A DNA stretch of 64,000 nucleotides, from assembly GCF_003955665.1 (NCBI RefSeq), contig NZ_RXHU01000045.1, positions 20,700 to 84,699 of the forward strand, given 5' to 3'. The translations under genes and the position numbers were made by a program. This DNA is from Paenibacillus whitsoniae (lineage in GTDB: Bacteria; Bacillota; Bacilli; Paenibacillales; NBRC-103111). Positions within the stretch are counted from its first letter, which is position 1. Every line of letters begins with the position of its first letter. The notes below the pieces were generated by a model, which saw nothing but the letters and a program-made list of their open reading frames with translations, ran no database searches and was not told the origin of the DNA. Shown in pieces: positions 25,074 through 33,797 of the stretch.

Positions 25074-26084
25074 TTACTTTACCGCTGGCATATCCGACAT
25101 GGCCTCGAGCTTAAGCAATTCTTCGCGCACTGCATCCCGCGAGAAGTTCTCGCCAATGAACACCGCAACATCCGGCACTTGGCCCTGCGGGGTGATTTTT
25201 ATAAAATCCATTTCACGGTAGGCGAACTGGAAGAGGAAGCGACTCGCCGTATCCGTAAAGCTGAGAATGCCTTTCGCGCGGTAGACTTCTTGCGGAAGCC
25301 GGCTGACGAATTGTTCAAAGGCCTCACTATCCACCGCCCGCTCAAAAAAGTGCGTATACGCCATCACATGGCTATGTGAATGATGGTAATGCGCCTCGTG
25401 GCTGTGATCGTGATGATGCTCGCTATGCGCATGATCCCCGCTCTCGGCCTGTGTCGGTCCACCAGCTGCTACGTCCCGGAGGCCTTCCAGCAGCTCCATA
25501 TCCACACGTGAGAACACGGTGCTGCGCACGTCCGCATGGGGATTCCACGTCTGCACCAGCTCAGCAACCTCCTGCATCGCCGCGGTTTCGAGCAGATCGG
25601 TTTTGTTCAGAAGCAGCAGGTTTGCGCAGCGGATTTGCTCCTGCATAAGGCGGAACGTTTTGCCGCGGCTTGTCCGGCTGAGCTCCAGAAGCTGCGGTGC
25701 ATCCACGACTGTAATAATGCCTGACAGTGCCAATGGGAAGATCAAGGAAGCATCCGTCACTTCATCGATAATTTCCATCGGATTGGCAATACCGGTGGAT
25801 TCCACAAAAATCAGATCAGGCTGTTCGTCCGTAATGAGCTCTTTCAGCGCAAGTCCCAAGTCTCCCCTGCTTGAGCAACAAATACAGCCTCCAAGCAGCT
25901 CCGACATGGGCACTTCATTGTTAATCAACTGACCGTCCAAGTTGACTTCGCCGATCTCGTTCATAATCACGGCCGGCTTACGCCCCGCTTCTGTATAATA
26001 ATCGATGGCTTGCGTTAGAAACGTCGTTTTCCCGCTTCCCAGGAACCCGGATAATACATAAACCTCAACTCGCTTGTTCGTCAA
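25074..26084 (-). CDS. CobW/COG0523 zinc metallochaperone GTPase
   Basis: 336 residues. GTPase motifs: GFLGSGKTT (Walker A), the metal-binding GGCICCSSR, and NKTDLLE. A His-rich stretch (HAHSEHHHDHSHEAHYHH) lies between the GTPase and the C-terminal domain, as in ZagA/YciC. Such proteins hand zinc to enzymes during zinc starvation. The TTG at 26084, seven bases behind GGAGGT, is the likely start; an in-frame GTG at 26099 is part of that ribosome site. The Zur-like gene is 51 bp downstream, so the regulator and its target probably form an operon. Confidence 0.88.
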   Translation of the reverse strand: MTNKRVEVYVLSGFLGSGKTTFLTQAIDYYTEAGRKPAVIMNEIGEVNLDGQLINNEVPMSELLGGCICCSSRGDLGLALKELITDEQPDLIFVESTGIANPMEIIDEVTDASLIFPLALSGIITVVDAPQLLELSRTSRGKTFRLMQEQIRCANLLLLNKTDLLETAAMQEVAELVQTWNPHADVRSTVFSRVDMELLEGLRDVAAGGPTQAESGDHAHSEHHHDHSHEAHYHHSHSHVMAYTHFFERAVDSEAFEQFVSRLPQEVYRAKGILSFTDTASRFLFQFAYREMDFIKITPQGQVPDVAVFIGENFSRDAVREELLKLEAMSDMPAVK

Positions 26085-26126
26085 CTCGCTTACCTCCACG
26101 ATGATAATTTCATTATGTGCGGCATA

Positions 26127-26696
26127 CTACTGCCGTTCCTGCTCTTGCCCGCTCTCCGCCACTTCAAACTTCGCGGCAAAAATCGGCCACTTGCCGACGA
26201 TGCTGACCACAAACGGGAACAGCTTTGCCCACAGCAAGCTATTTACCGGATCGGCCGGTTTGAGCGGCAGTGCAAGTCGATCATACAAGATCCTGACCGC
26301 TTCATGGACTAACCTGAGCGCCATATCCGCCGGATCTGCGCCTTCTTCATTCACCGCTTCAAACTGCGGCAAGTAATGCAGCCGAATCGGCTCTGAAAGC
26401 TGATGCGCGGACAACGCTTCCGAAGCCATGACCGTCCCCATCCCCTTGCTGACCTGCTGGGCAATGTTCGTTTCAAACGCCGTTGGAATACAATAAATTT
26501 CCAGCGCCAGCGCAGCCAGATAAATCTCACGAATCAGCTCATCTTCCTTGGCCTCCGTCAGCACCGGCTCCGACAGGTAGGCGGTCAGCACAGGCTTCAA
26601 GGTATCCCACCCATTTTCAATACTGCGCATCGTGGCTTGCATCATGCCCGCGGCCAGTTCAACGGGGGTAATTTGCTTCTTGTCCATCTCTTGCAT
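26127..26696 (-). CDS. Conserved-looking hypothetical protein
   Basis: 189 residues, mostly helical, with no signal peptide. Sequence blocks such as EIYLAALALEIYCIPTAFE and PADPVNSLLWAKLFPFVVSI suggest a soluble helical bundle. GGGAG lies nine bases before the ATG at 26696, and the gene begins five bases after the end of the metallophosphoesterase gene, so the two are cotranscribed. No family recognised. Confidence 0.7.
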   Translation of the reverse strand: MQEMDKKQITPVELAAGMMQATMRSIENGWDTLKPVLTAYLSEPVLTEAKEDELIREIYLAALALEIYCIPTAFETNIAQQVSKGMGTVMASEALSAHQLSEPIRLHYLPQFEAVNEEGADPADMALRLVHEAVRILYDRLALPLKPADPVNSLLWAKLFPFVVSIVGKWPIFAAKFEVAESGQEQERQ

Positions 26697-26700
26697 CAGA

Positions 26701-27861
26701 TCATCTCCCTTTCTCGGTCTCACTCGTAAAATGCAGGGTCAACGCAATCCATTCTGAACGGCTGCCAAGTCGAATCGGCGGCCCCCAGGTGCCGAACCCC
26801 GAAGAAACGATGGCATGGAGATTGCCTTTGCGCAAATAGCCCCAATCCAATTCAAACAATTTTTTTGTAATCAAATGGTTCGGCGCCATCTGCCCCCGGT
26901 GGGTATGCCCGGACAGCATGACATCCGCGCCAGCCTCCGCCGCCTTATCCAGCTGATAGGGCTGATGATCCAAGACAATGACCGGCTGCGTCAAATCCAC
27001 ATCCGCCATCAAGGAAACAAGCGGCTTGCGTCCGCCACCGAACTGTTCTGCCGCTTTGTCCTTGCGACCGACGAGATACAGCCGCTCCGCCAGATGAACC
27101 ACTTCATCCATCAGAACACGGATGCCAATTTGTTCCATTTGTTCCACGTAGGCTTGGATATGCCCGCCGATATACTCGTGATTGCCTAGAACGGCGTATA
27201 CACCAAGCGGCGCTTGCAGCCCCTTCATCGTCTCCCCCATCCGGTTGCGAATAAAAGGGTGAATACTGTCATCAATGACGTCACCCGGCAGTAGAATTAA
27301 GTCCGGCTTCATCGCGTTCACGCCTGAGACAAGCTTGCGCAGATGACGATTCCCGACCGTCAAGCCCAAATGAAGATCGGAGGCGACGGCAATCCGCAGC
27401 TCCTTCCATTCGCCTGCCGGCTTAGGAATCGTAAGTTCGTATTGGCGTACGACCGGCGTTCTCGCATTGTAGGTGCCCCTCGCTAAAATAAGCGCCATAG
27501 CCGCAAGATTCACCCAGCCCAGGACGGGAATGTAGCTCTGCGGCGAAACGGAGGCAAGCCGGCACAGGCCGATGGCGACATCCGTTAGCAGCAGCAACAT
27601 CAGACCGTATTCCATAAAAGCAAACCAATACGATCCGATTATTTTTAAAGGCTGTGCGATTCCCTTGGGCAGCATACGCGCTCCAAACGCCGCGATCATA
27701 TAGGACAACGCGATAATCCAGAATACGATCCAGTACAAGAGCGAAGGGAAGCCTTCGCCAAACCAGTACGTGAGCAGCGCATAAACATGCCAGCCGATAT
27801 ACGCATTAAGGCCGATGGTAATCGCAATGACAATGATAAAAAAAGGCAATCTGTTTCTCAT
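26701..27861 (-). CDS. Membrane-anchored metallophosphoesterase
   Basis: 386 residues. Four N-terminal transmembrane helices (7-30, 38-60, 71-92, 103-125) precede a calcineurin-like phosphoesterase domain: SDLHLG, LPGDVIDD, LGNHEYIGG, and LSGHTHRGQ, the di-metal ligands. This layout matches the YkuE/YkoQ-type enzymes, some of which act on phospholipid head groups such as UDP-diacylglucosamine. The substrate here is unknown. It is followed immediately by the helical hypothetical protein gene (26127-26696). Confidence 0.88.
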   Translation of the reverse strand: MRNRLPFFIIVIAITIGLNAYIGWHVYALLTYWFGEGFPSLLYWIVFWIIALSYMIAAFGARMLPKGIAQPLKIIGSYWFAFMEYGLMLLLLTDVAIGLCRLASVSPQSYIPVLGWVNLAAMALILARGTYNARTPVVRQYELTIPKPAGEWKELRIAVASDLHLGLTVGNRHLRKLVSGVNAMKPDLILLPGDVIDDSIHPFIRNRMGETMKGLQAPLGVYAVLGNHEYIGGHIQAYVEQMEQIGIRVLMDEVVHLAERLYLVGRKDKAAEQFGGGRKPLVSLMADVDLTQPVIVLDHQPYQLDKAAEAGADVMLSGHTHRGQMAPNHLITKKLFELDWGYLRKGNLHAIVSSGFGTWGPPIRLGSRSEWIALTLHFTSETEKGR

Positions 27862-27900
27862 GAACGAAATGTTCCCTTCTCCGTCTCTCCTTCAAATCTG

Positions 27901-28581
27901 CTACAGCAGGAGGCTGATCTGCGCAATGCACGCCTCATCGTCGTTTCGAACGTTCCCAACCCGAGTAGATACGGGATATGCTGTCATAAGCTCCGCAGGA
28001 TACGGCCTAAGCAGCGAGCGAAGCTGACGGATATCCGTCAGCCCTCGATCCAGCCAGACAGCCTCCGCCTCTTTCGGCAAAATAACGGGCATGCGATCAT
28101 GAATCCCTTGCACCACCTCGTTGGCTTCCGTTGTAACCACTGTACAGGTAGAAATACGCGTGCCGTCCGGAGACGTCCACGTTTCATACAAGCCAGCCAT
28201 GCTGAATAGCTCTTGGCTCTGCATCATAATGCGCATGGGCTGTTTGTGTTTACCCTCTCCTTGCCACTCGTAGAATGAATCCGCAGGAATAATACAGCGT
28301 TTGCGTTCAAAAGGCTTTCGAAATGCCGGTTTATCCGCAAGCGTCTCCGAACGCGCATTCACCATCTGGTAGCTCATCTTAGGATCGGACGCCCACTCCG
28401 GAATCAGCCCCCATTTCAGCTGCCCCAGCCGATTGCGCTTTCCATCATGAATGACCGCCATGACGGACTGCCCAGGCGCTATGTTGTATTTTGGACCGTA
28501 ATCGCCCTGGTATAACCCGTCTATATCATAGCGCAGCATCAGTTCCTCCAGCGTTACGATAATCGTATAGCGTCCGCACAT
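27901..28581 (-). CDS. SRAP/HMCES family abasic-site protein
   Basis: 226 residues starting MCGRYTI; Cys2 becomes the N-terminal nucleophile that crosslinks abasic sites in single-stranded DNA and protects them. Other family marks: NIAPGQSVMAVI, MVNARSETL, RCIIPADSFYEWQ and the active-site histidine in QGIHDRMPVIL. The bacterial homologue is YedK. It lies downstream of the SOS operon on the same strand with a 126-bp gap, so it may share or add to DNA-damage functions. No LexA box was seen directly in front of it. Confidence 0.95.
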   Translation of the reverse strand: MCGRYTIIVTLEELMLRYDIDGLYQGDYGPKYNIAPGQSVMAVIHDGKRNRLGQLKWGLIPEWASDPKMSYQMVNARSETLADKPAFRKPFERKRCIIPADSFYEWQGEGKHKQPMRIMMQSQELFSMAGLYETWTSPDGTRISTCTVVTTEANEVVQGIHDRMPVILPKEAEAVWLDRGLTDIRQLRSLLRPYPAELMTAYPVSTRVGNVRNDDEACIAQISLLL

Positions 28582-28707
28582 GGGCTTGCTTCCTTTCTTG
28601 ACCTCAGTTTTGTCTCGGCCACTACCTCTCTTTCCATTATGAAAAAAAGTAAGCCCCGCGTCAATTCGAATAGCCGAAAGACGCGTCTTTCGGCCGGAGC
28701 GTCGCCG

Positions 28708-29190
28708 CTAAGCACTCGGCGTTTTCCTAGTTTCGGTTTGCCCGACAATGTTCTTCATATAGGTTTTAAGTCGCGTGCTGATCTCTGAACGCATGACATC
28801 GCGCGTCATCCCAAACCGATCCTCATATCCTCGGCATAGAAACCGGTGGTACACAATGACATCCGCCTGCTCGTCACTCATCAGCTTAATGCTGCGACTC
28901 GTCAATTCTCGCCGAAGGTTATAGATGTCCTGGCTAATTTGATTCATAAGGATCTGGCCAATAGCTAAATAAAGCTGTCTTAATACGTTATGACTATGTT
29001 CAATGTCATCCATGCTTTTCTGTACAATCGTCAGCATATGCGGCAGCAAGATGTAATCTCGAATCATGCTCAGTTCTTCTGAAGTAGGACGAGACGCCTT
29101 TCTCAGATCATGCCGTTGTTCATATTGCTCTTGATGTTCCGTGAGCAGCATCTTCGATTTCCACCGCTCGTTACCGTCAAGCTTACTCAT
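28708..29190 (-). CDS. Third gene of the SOS operon, YolD-like N-terminus
   Basis: 160 residues. The N-terminus (GNERWKSKMLLTEHQEQ) resembles YolD-like proteins that accompany UvrX polymerases. Residues 38-150 match the gene at 30455-30823 in pattern: IRDYILLPHML, a central helical region, then CRGYEDRF and MRSEI. It starts inside the stop of the polymerase gene (ATGA overlap) with GGAGG upstream, so translation is coupled. Probably an accessory to the polymerase. The function is inferred only from context. Confidence 0.75.
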   Translation of the reverse strand: MSKLDGNERWKSKMLLTEHQEQYEQRHDLRKASRPTSEELSMIRDYILLPHMLTIVQKSMDDIEHSHNVLRQLYLAIGQILMNQISQDIYNLRRELTSRSIKLMSDEQADVIVYHRFLCRGYEDRFGMTRDVMRSEISTRLKTYMKNIVGQTETRKTPSA

Positions 29191-30458
29191 TTGTAATGTC
29201 CTCCGATCTGTTCAGAACGTTCTCGCGCTACCCCGGTCGGCAATAAAGAAGATGCTCGCATAATCGCAATACTGCCAAACCGATCCTTGATTTCATCGGC
29301 TGCTTTTTCCAAGCTATACGCCTTTACCCGATCTTCGAATAGCGTAAGTTGATAAGCACTATCATCTATCAATTGTGTAAGCGAAATGTGCAAATGGCTG
29401 ACCGCCAAGCCGCTCCAATGCTGCCTAAATAAGCTAAGCGCTGCCGCCGCCACCTCATGTGAAAGCGACGTTGGCTGCGGAAGCGTCATCTGTCTGTGAA
29501 AACTCGTGGATTTGATGCCATCCGTCTCTGCAGCCCCGACGGTCACAACGTTCCCCATATACCCATGTCTTCTGCTGCGGCGGCACACTTCCACAACCAA
29601 TTCCAGAAGAACCACCTCGATATCTTCTCGCTTACGGTACAGACTGCTTCGCATCGCTTTGCCGTGGCTCACAGATTTCAACTTGCTGCGAATGCTAGGC
29701 ACAACAGGACTGGGATCGATGCCGCGCGCCGTCTGCCAGTAATATTCAGCCTGAATATCGCTCTGCTTGCCCATTTCCCATCGCATGCGCCGCTTAAATT
29801 CAGCCAGCTCCAATCTCGCAATGTCACCGATTGTATGCAAGCCCATTCTGGTAAAATGACGCGTCATGCGGGACGCCACCATGAACATGCGATGAACAGG
29901 CAGCCGCCACAGCGTATCTTCGATATTGTCAAAACTCAACCTAAATAGGCCATCTGACCGCTCCTTGGAGAAATTATCCATTGCCATTTTCGCCAAAATC
30001 TTGGTAGGACCAATGCCACAACGCGTCCAAACCCCCGTCGACAACAAAATGCGCGTTTGCAATTGCCTCGCAATTTCTTCTGCCGTGCCGAAGCAAGCCA
30101 GAGAACCCGTCACATCCAGAAATTGCTCGTCAATGCTATACGGCTCGACCAGATCCGTAAACGATTCAAAAATTTCCGTAATAAATAGCGATATCGCAAT
30201 GTACGTTTGCATCCGCGGACGAATGACTTGCAGATCAGGGCATTTGGCTAACGCCTGACCAATCCGTTCAGCTGTCGTTACACCGCGGGACTTGGCGATT
30301 GGGCAAGCTGCAAGAATAATGCCGGAGCGGCGCTCTGGGTCTCCGACGGCCACCGGCAGCTCTTTCAGCTCAGGATGAGCTGCTTTTTCAATTGAAGCAT
30401 AGAAGGATTGACCGTCGATCAAAAAAATCGTGCGTTCCCCGCTTTTTCCCATGCTCAC
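29187..30458 (-). CDS. Y-family translesion DNA polymerase (UvrX-like)
   Basis: 423 residues. Catalytic acidic residues are in FLIDGQSFYASIE (the usual DxDSFYAS) and YSIDEQFLDVTG. The helix-hairpin-helix is at MGLHTIGDIARLEL, and the C-terminal little-finger domain is present (TSFHRQMTLPQPTS). It belongs to the UmuC/UvrX branch rather than DinB, by the IDGQSFYAS motif and by context. The GTG start overlaps the stop of the preceding gene (GTGA) and follows GGGGGGAATTGC. Two LexA boxes lie before the operon, so it should be induced by DNA damage. Confidence 0.92.
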   Translation of the reverse strand: MSMGKSGERTIFLIDGQSFYASIEKAAHPELKELPVAVGDPERRSGIILAACPIAKSRGVTTAERIGQALAKCPDLQVIRPRMQTYIAISLFITEIFESFTDLVEPYSIDEQFLDVTGSLACFGTAEEIARQLQTRILLSTGVWTRCGIGPTKILAKMAMDNFSKERSDGLFRLSFDNIEDTLWRLPVHRMFMVASRMTRHFTRMGLHTIGDIARLELAEFKRRMRWEMGKQSDIQAEYYWQTARGIDPSPVVPSIRSKLKSVSHGKAMRSSLYRKREDIEVVLLELVVEVCRRSRRHGYMGNVVTVGAAETDGIKSTSFHRQMTLPQPTSLSHEVAAAALSLFRQHWSGLAVSHLHISLTQLIDDSAYQLTLFEDRVKAYSLEKAADEIKDRFGSIAIMRASSLLPTGVARERSEQIGGHYK

Positions 30459-30823
30459 CGCAATTCCCCCCGCATATTCATCAATGTCGTCATCAACTCT
30501 GCTTTGACCAGACTGCGGAGCATCGTGAAATGGTGGATATAACCGCGCACCTTATACTCCACATGAATCCCCAGCGCATTCGTTTCCGTACGAATCACCT
30601 TGATGTCCAGTTGCCTCATTCGATTCTTTAGCCTGTTCAGCTCCGGGTAGATCGATTTCTCGACCTCGCGCAAGTAGTACAGCAGATGATGGTATACAAT
30701 CTTATCCTTATAAACGTTAAGCTCCTCCATGTCTCTCGCCAGCATATCCAGTAAAATCGGCAATAACGTGTACTCCTTAATGATTTGAACATCTTCTTCT
30801 GCCTCAATTCTTGAACCGTTCAT
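30455..30823 (-). CDS. First gene of the SOS operon
   Basis: 122 residues, related in pattern to 28708-29190: IIKEYTLLPILLDML, then LGIHVEYKVRGYIHHFTMLR and KAELMTTL. No known family is recalled. The ATG at 30823 follows GGTGGTGGGAAC. It is the promoter-proximal gene, directly below two LexA boxes, and overlaps the polymerase start by 4 nt. The presence of two related small proteins around one polymerase suggests they form a complex with it. Confidence 0.75.
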   Translation of the reverse strand: MNGSRIEAEEDVQIIKEYTLLPILLDMLARDMEELNVYKDKIVYHHLLYYLREVEKSIYPELNRLKNRMRQLDIKVIRTETNALGIHVEYKVRGYIHHFTMLRSLVKAELMTTLMNMRGELR

Positions 30824-30840
30824 GTTCCCACCACCAAATA

Positions 30841-30854
30841 CGAACATATATTCG
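30841..30854 (-). promoter_or_regulatory. LexA (DinR) box, downstream copy
   Basis: CGAACATATATTCG, one mismatch from the B. subtilis consensus CGAACATATGTTCG. It lies just downstream of the -10 of the minus-strand promoter (TTGCAT, 17-bp spacer, TATATA). Confidence 0.88.
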
Positions 30855-30868
30855 TTATTATTATATAC

Positions 30869-30882
30869 CGAACATGTATTCG
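30869..30882 (-). promoter_or_regulatory. LexA (DinR) box, upstream copy
   Basis: CGAACATGTATTCG, inside the spacer between TTGCAT and TATATA of the same promoter. Centres of the two boxes are 28 bp apart, close to 2.7 helical turns. Confidence 0.88.
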
Positions 30883-31031
30883 CTATGCAAGTGGTTTTCT
30901 AAAATTTTAGCGAGGGTAAAAAATGCCAAAAAGCGTACAACAAAAAACACCACCCCTGAGCTCTCGCTGCAGAACGTGGCGTTTTCGCTTGTTCATGTGT
31001 CATGTTCATGTTTCCTGTAGGCTGGCGTCCG

Positions 31032-31319
31032 CTAGCGGAACATCGACCACAATTTGATTAAATGAAACGTATTCGCAGGATCAATCTTTTGCGCAAGAAT
31101 AAAGGTGACAATTTGATTCGTCTGCATACCGCTGAGTTTTTCCCCGAGAATGCCCGCAGCAAGCCCTACCAGACGCGTCACCTTCGTCGCATTCTGCAAA
31201 TCGGCTTTCGTCACGCCCTGGAGCAGCATTTTGATGCGTTCCTTGATCTCCGGATTTTTCAGCTTAAACTTCACACGCTCTACGAGCGCAGGATCGATGC
31301 CGTATTGCTGGTAACTCAT
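31032..31319 (-). CDS. SpoVIF-like sporulation protein
   Basis: 95 residues starting MSYQQYGIDPALVERVK, followed by PEIKERIKMLLQGVTKADL, GILGEKLSGMQTNQIV and FILAQKIDPANTFHLI. This matches my memory of the stage VI sporulation protein F family in Paenibacillus, longer than B. subtilis SpoVIF. GGGAGG lies seven bases before the ATG at 31319. If correct, it contributes to spore coat maturation in the mother cell. The gene stands alone. Confidence 0.7.
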   Translation of the reverse strand: MSYQQYGIDPALVERVKFKLKNPEIKERIKMLLQGVTKADLQNATKVTRLVGLAAGILGEKLSGMQTNQIVTFILAQKIDPANTFHLIKLWSMFR

Positions 31320-31395
31320 GCCTGCACCTCCCATCGTCATGCTCTATCCTATGAGCGGGAGGGCGCAAACTTGCCTTATGCGTCGCAGAGCTTAC

Positions 31396-31662
31396 TTACA
31401 TATACATCGCGATCACGATCACCACAATACAATTGAACGCCACCAGCAGCGGCATCCCTACGACAAACGACGTGTGCTTCGTCTTATGCCGAAACACTTT
31501 CATCCCGAGCCAGCCGCCAATCGCGCCGCCCAAGGCCGCAAACCAGAACAACCGCTTCTCGGGCACGCGGCGTTCGCCTTTTTTGGCTTGTCCTTTGTCA
31601 TAGCCCATTTCCACAAACGTCATGATATTCATCATGCAGAGATATACGAGAAAAAGCGTCAC
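31396..31662 (-). CDS. DUF1294 membrane protein
   Basis: 88 residues with two to three transmembrane segments and the DUF1294 signature: DKGQAKKGERRVPEK, FWFAALGGAIGGWLGM, FRHKTKHTSF. The GTG start follows GGAGGTGTGCGGTT. The family is widespread and uncharacterised. It is downstream of recG in the opposite order, separated by 86 bp. Confidence 0.9.
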   Translation of the reverse strand: MTLFLVYLCMMNIMTFVEMGYDKGQAKKGERRVPEKRLFWFAALGGAIGGWLGMKVFRHKTKHTSFVVGMPLLVAFNCIVVIVIAMYM

Positions 31663-31748
31663 AACCGCACACCTCCGTTCCCCATAATCAAGTTTTTCCT
31701 TATCTCTATCTTAAAATGGGAACCGGACGCCGGTCAATGTCTCCGTAA

Positions 31749-33794
31749 TTAATCCAGCACCTCACTGTCAAAAATATGCGCCCGCTCCAGATAAGCCCGC
31801 AGCGGCATATACGCAGCGCCCGTCCAGAATGTCGAATCGCTGACCAGCTCGGCCGCGTCGTCCCGCGCCTGCTCCATAATCTCGAAATCCGCCATCATAT
31901 CGGCGATGCGAAACTCCGGCAGCCCGCTCTGCTTCGTGCCGAAGAAATCGCCCGGCCCCCGCAGTTCCAGGTCGCGCCGGGCAATCTCGAAGCCGTCGGT
32001 CGTCTCCGTCATCGCCTTCATGCGCTCCTTGCCGACCTCCGTCTTCGGGTCGGCGATCAGCACGCAGTAGGACTGGTGCTCGCCGCGTCCAACCCGTCCG
32101 CGAAGCTGATGCAGCTGCGACAAGCCGAAGCGGTCGGCGTCGTAGATGACCATCAGCGTCGCGTTCGGCACGTCCACGCCAACCTCGATGACCGTCGTGG
32201 ACACGAGCGTCGCCACACGGCCTTCCTTGAATTCATGCATGATCGCGTCCTTCTCTGCGGCGCTCATGCGCCCATGCAGCAGACCGATCTTCATGTCCGG
32301 AAAATGCTGCTGCAGCTGAATGTGCACGTCGATCGCATTCTGCACGTCCAGCTTGTCCGACTCTTCGATCAGCGGACAAATGACATACGCCTGCCGGCCT
32401 GCGCCCACCTCGCGCTGAATAAAGCCCAGCACGCGCTCTAGCAGCCCGTGCGCCACTGCGTACGTCTTGATCGGCTTGCGTCCCTTCGGCAGCTCGCGCA
32501 GCGTCGAGACGTCCATATCGCCGAACGCGGTGATCGCCAGCGTGCGCGGGATCGGCGTCGCCGTCATCGTCAGCACGTCGGGGTTCATCCCTTTGCGCCG
32601 CAGAATGCTGCGCTGGTTGACCCCGAAGCGGTGCTGCTCGTCCGTCACGACCAGCCCAAGCTGGCGGAAGTAAACATCTTCCTGAATGAGCGCATGCGTG
32701 CCCACGAGTACATCGATAAGCCCCATCTGCAAGGACGCCAGCAAGTCCCTGCGCTGGCGGTCCGTCGAGCTGCCCGTCAGCATCGCCACCTGCAGCCCGT
32801 AGGGCTCGAACATCCGACTCAGGGAACGCATATGCTGCTCGGCCAGAATCTCCGTCGGCACCATCAACGCGCCCTGGTAGCCGGCCTTCACGGTCGCGTA
32901 GAGGCCGATGGCCGCGACCACCGTCTTCCCGGCGCCGACGTCGCCCTGCAGCAGCCGGTTCATGGCATACGGCTCCTGCATATCATGCAGGATCTCGCTG
33001 ACCACCTTCTTCTGCGACTCCGTCAGCTGGAAGGGCAAGGCGCGCACGAACGCGCGGACAGCAGGCAGGTCCACCTGCTGCTTCACCCCGTCCGCCTTGC
33101 TTCGCGTCACAGCGCGGTAAGCCTGCAGCTTGAGCTGGAACAGGAACAGCTCCTCGTACACCATCCGCCTGCGCGCCTGCTTGCCTTCCTCCACGCCGCT
33201 CGGCGTGTGAATGAGCGCAAGCGCCTTGCTCCGCGGCAAAAACCCATACTTGCCGGTGATGCTCGCCGGCAGCACCTCCGGGATCATGGCGCTGTACTGC
33301 GTCAGCGCCTGCGCAATCACCTTGCGCATCCATTTCTGCGTCATCGAAGCGGTGACCGAATACACCGGCTGAATCGTACCGGTATTCGAACCCGCTTGTC
33401 CCGGAAACTCGGAGTCCGACACGCTCATCTGCCGGCGCCGTGCATCCCATTTGCCGGTTAAAACGATCTCCTGCTGCGGACGCAATCGGTCCTTCAGAAA
33501 ATGGCGGTTAAACCAGACCGCGGTCAGCAAGAAGGAATCGACCATCACCTTGCAGGAGAGACGCGACTTGCCGCTATAGCGCTGTAGCACGGGCTCCCCG
33601 ATAATCGTGCCCTGCACCGTGACCCGATCGCCATCCTTGACGCTTGCCAGATCGCGCACCGTGTAATCTTCATAACGAAACGGCACATACTCGAGTAAAT
33701 CCATAACCGTAAAAATGCCCATGCTGTTGAGCTCAACTGCTTTTTGAGCGCCAACACCATGGACTTCGCGAACCTCACATTGATGTAAATCCAT
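31749..33794 (-). CDS. recG: ATP-dependent DNA helicase RecG
   Basis: RecG reverses stalled forks and processes Holliday junctions. The 681 residues have the wedge (OB) domain at 50-150, the helicase core with LLQGDVGAGKT, DEQHRFGVNQR, MTATPIPRTLAI, and VGRGEHQSYC, and the C-terminal RecG signature GFEIARRDLELRGPGDFFGTKQSG. Length is usual. It starts four bases after the fakB-like gene, so they form an operon, as in B. subtilis where recG is near the fakA-type genes. Confidence 0.98.
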   Translation of the reverse strand: MDLHQCEVREVHGVGAQKAVELNSMGIFTVMDLLEYVPFRYEDYTVRDLASVKDGDRVTVQGTIIGEPVLQRYSGKSRLSCKVMVDSFLLTAVWFNRHFLKDRLRPQQEIVLTGKWDARRRQMSVSDSEFPGQAGSNTGTIQPVYSVTASMTQKWMRKVIAQALTQYSAMIPEVLPASITGKYGFLPRSKALALIHTPSGVEEGKQARRRMVYEELFLFQLKLQAYRAVTRSKADGVKQQVDLPAVRAFVRALPFQLTESQKKVVSEILHDMQEPYAMNRLLQGDVGAGKTVVAAIGLYATVKAGYQGALMVPTEILAEQHMRSLSRMFEPYGLQVAMLTGSSTDRQRRDLLASLQMGLIDVLVGTHALIQEDVYFRQLGLVVTDEQHRFGVNQRSILRRKGMNPDVLTMTATPIPRTLAITAFGDMDVSTLRELPKGRKPIKTYAVAHGLLERVLGFIQREVGAGRQAYVICPLIEESDKLDVQNAIDVHIQLQQHFPDMKIGLLHGRMSAAEKDAIMHEFKEGRVATLVSTTVIEVGVDVPNATLMVIYDADRFGLSQLHQLRGRVGRGEHQSYCVLIADPKTEVGKERMKAMTETTDGFEIARRDLELRGPGDFFGTKQSGLPEFRIADMMADFEIMEQARDDAAELVSDSTFWTGAAYMPLRAYLERAHIFDSEVLD

Positions 33795-33797
33795 TTG

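Noticed and set aside
26085..26126. Possible Zur box (AATGAAATT dyad) ahead of the CobW gene
   Set aside because: The dyad is short and lacks the TCGTAAT/ATTACGA arms of Bacillus Zur boxes.
28554..28748. 64-codon minus frame between the SRAP gene and the SOS operon
   Set aside because: Overlaps both genes' ends, Arg-rich, no ribosome site.
32448..33461. Long plus-strand frame opposite recG (337 codons)
   Set aside because: Shadow of recG; Arg/His/Gln-rich composition typical of antisense reading of GC-rich coding DNA. The same applies to the long frames opposite prpC/rlmN, priA and the methyltransferase/MTHFR fusion.
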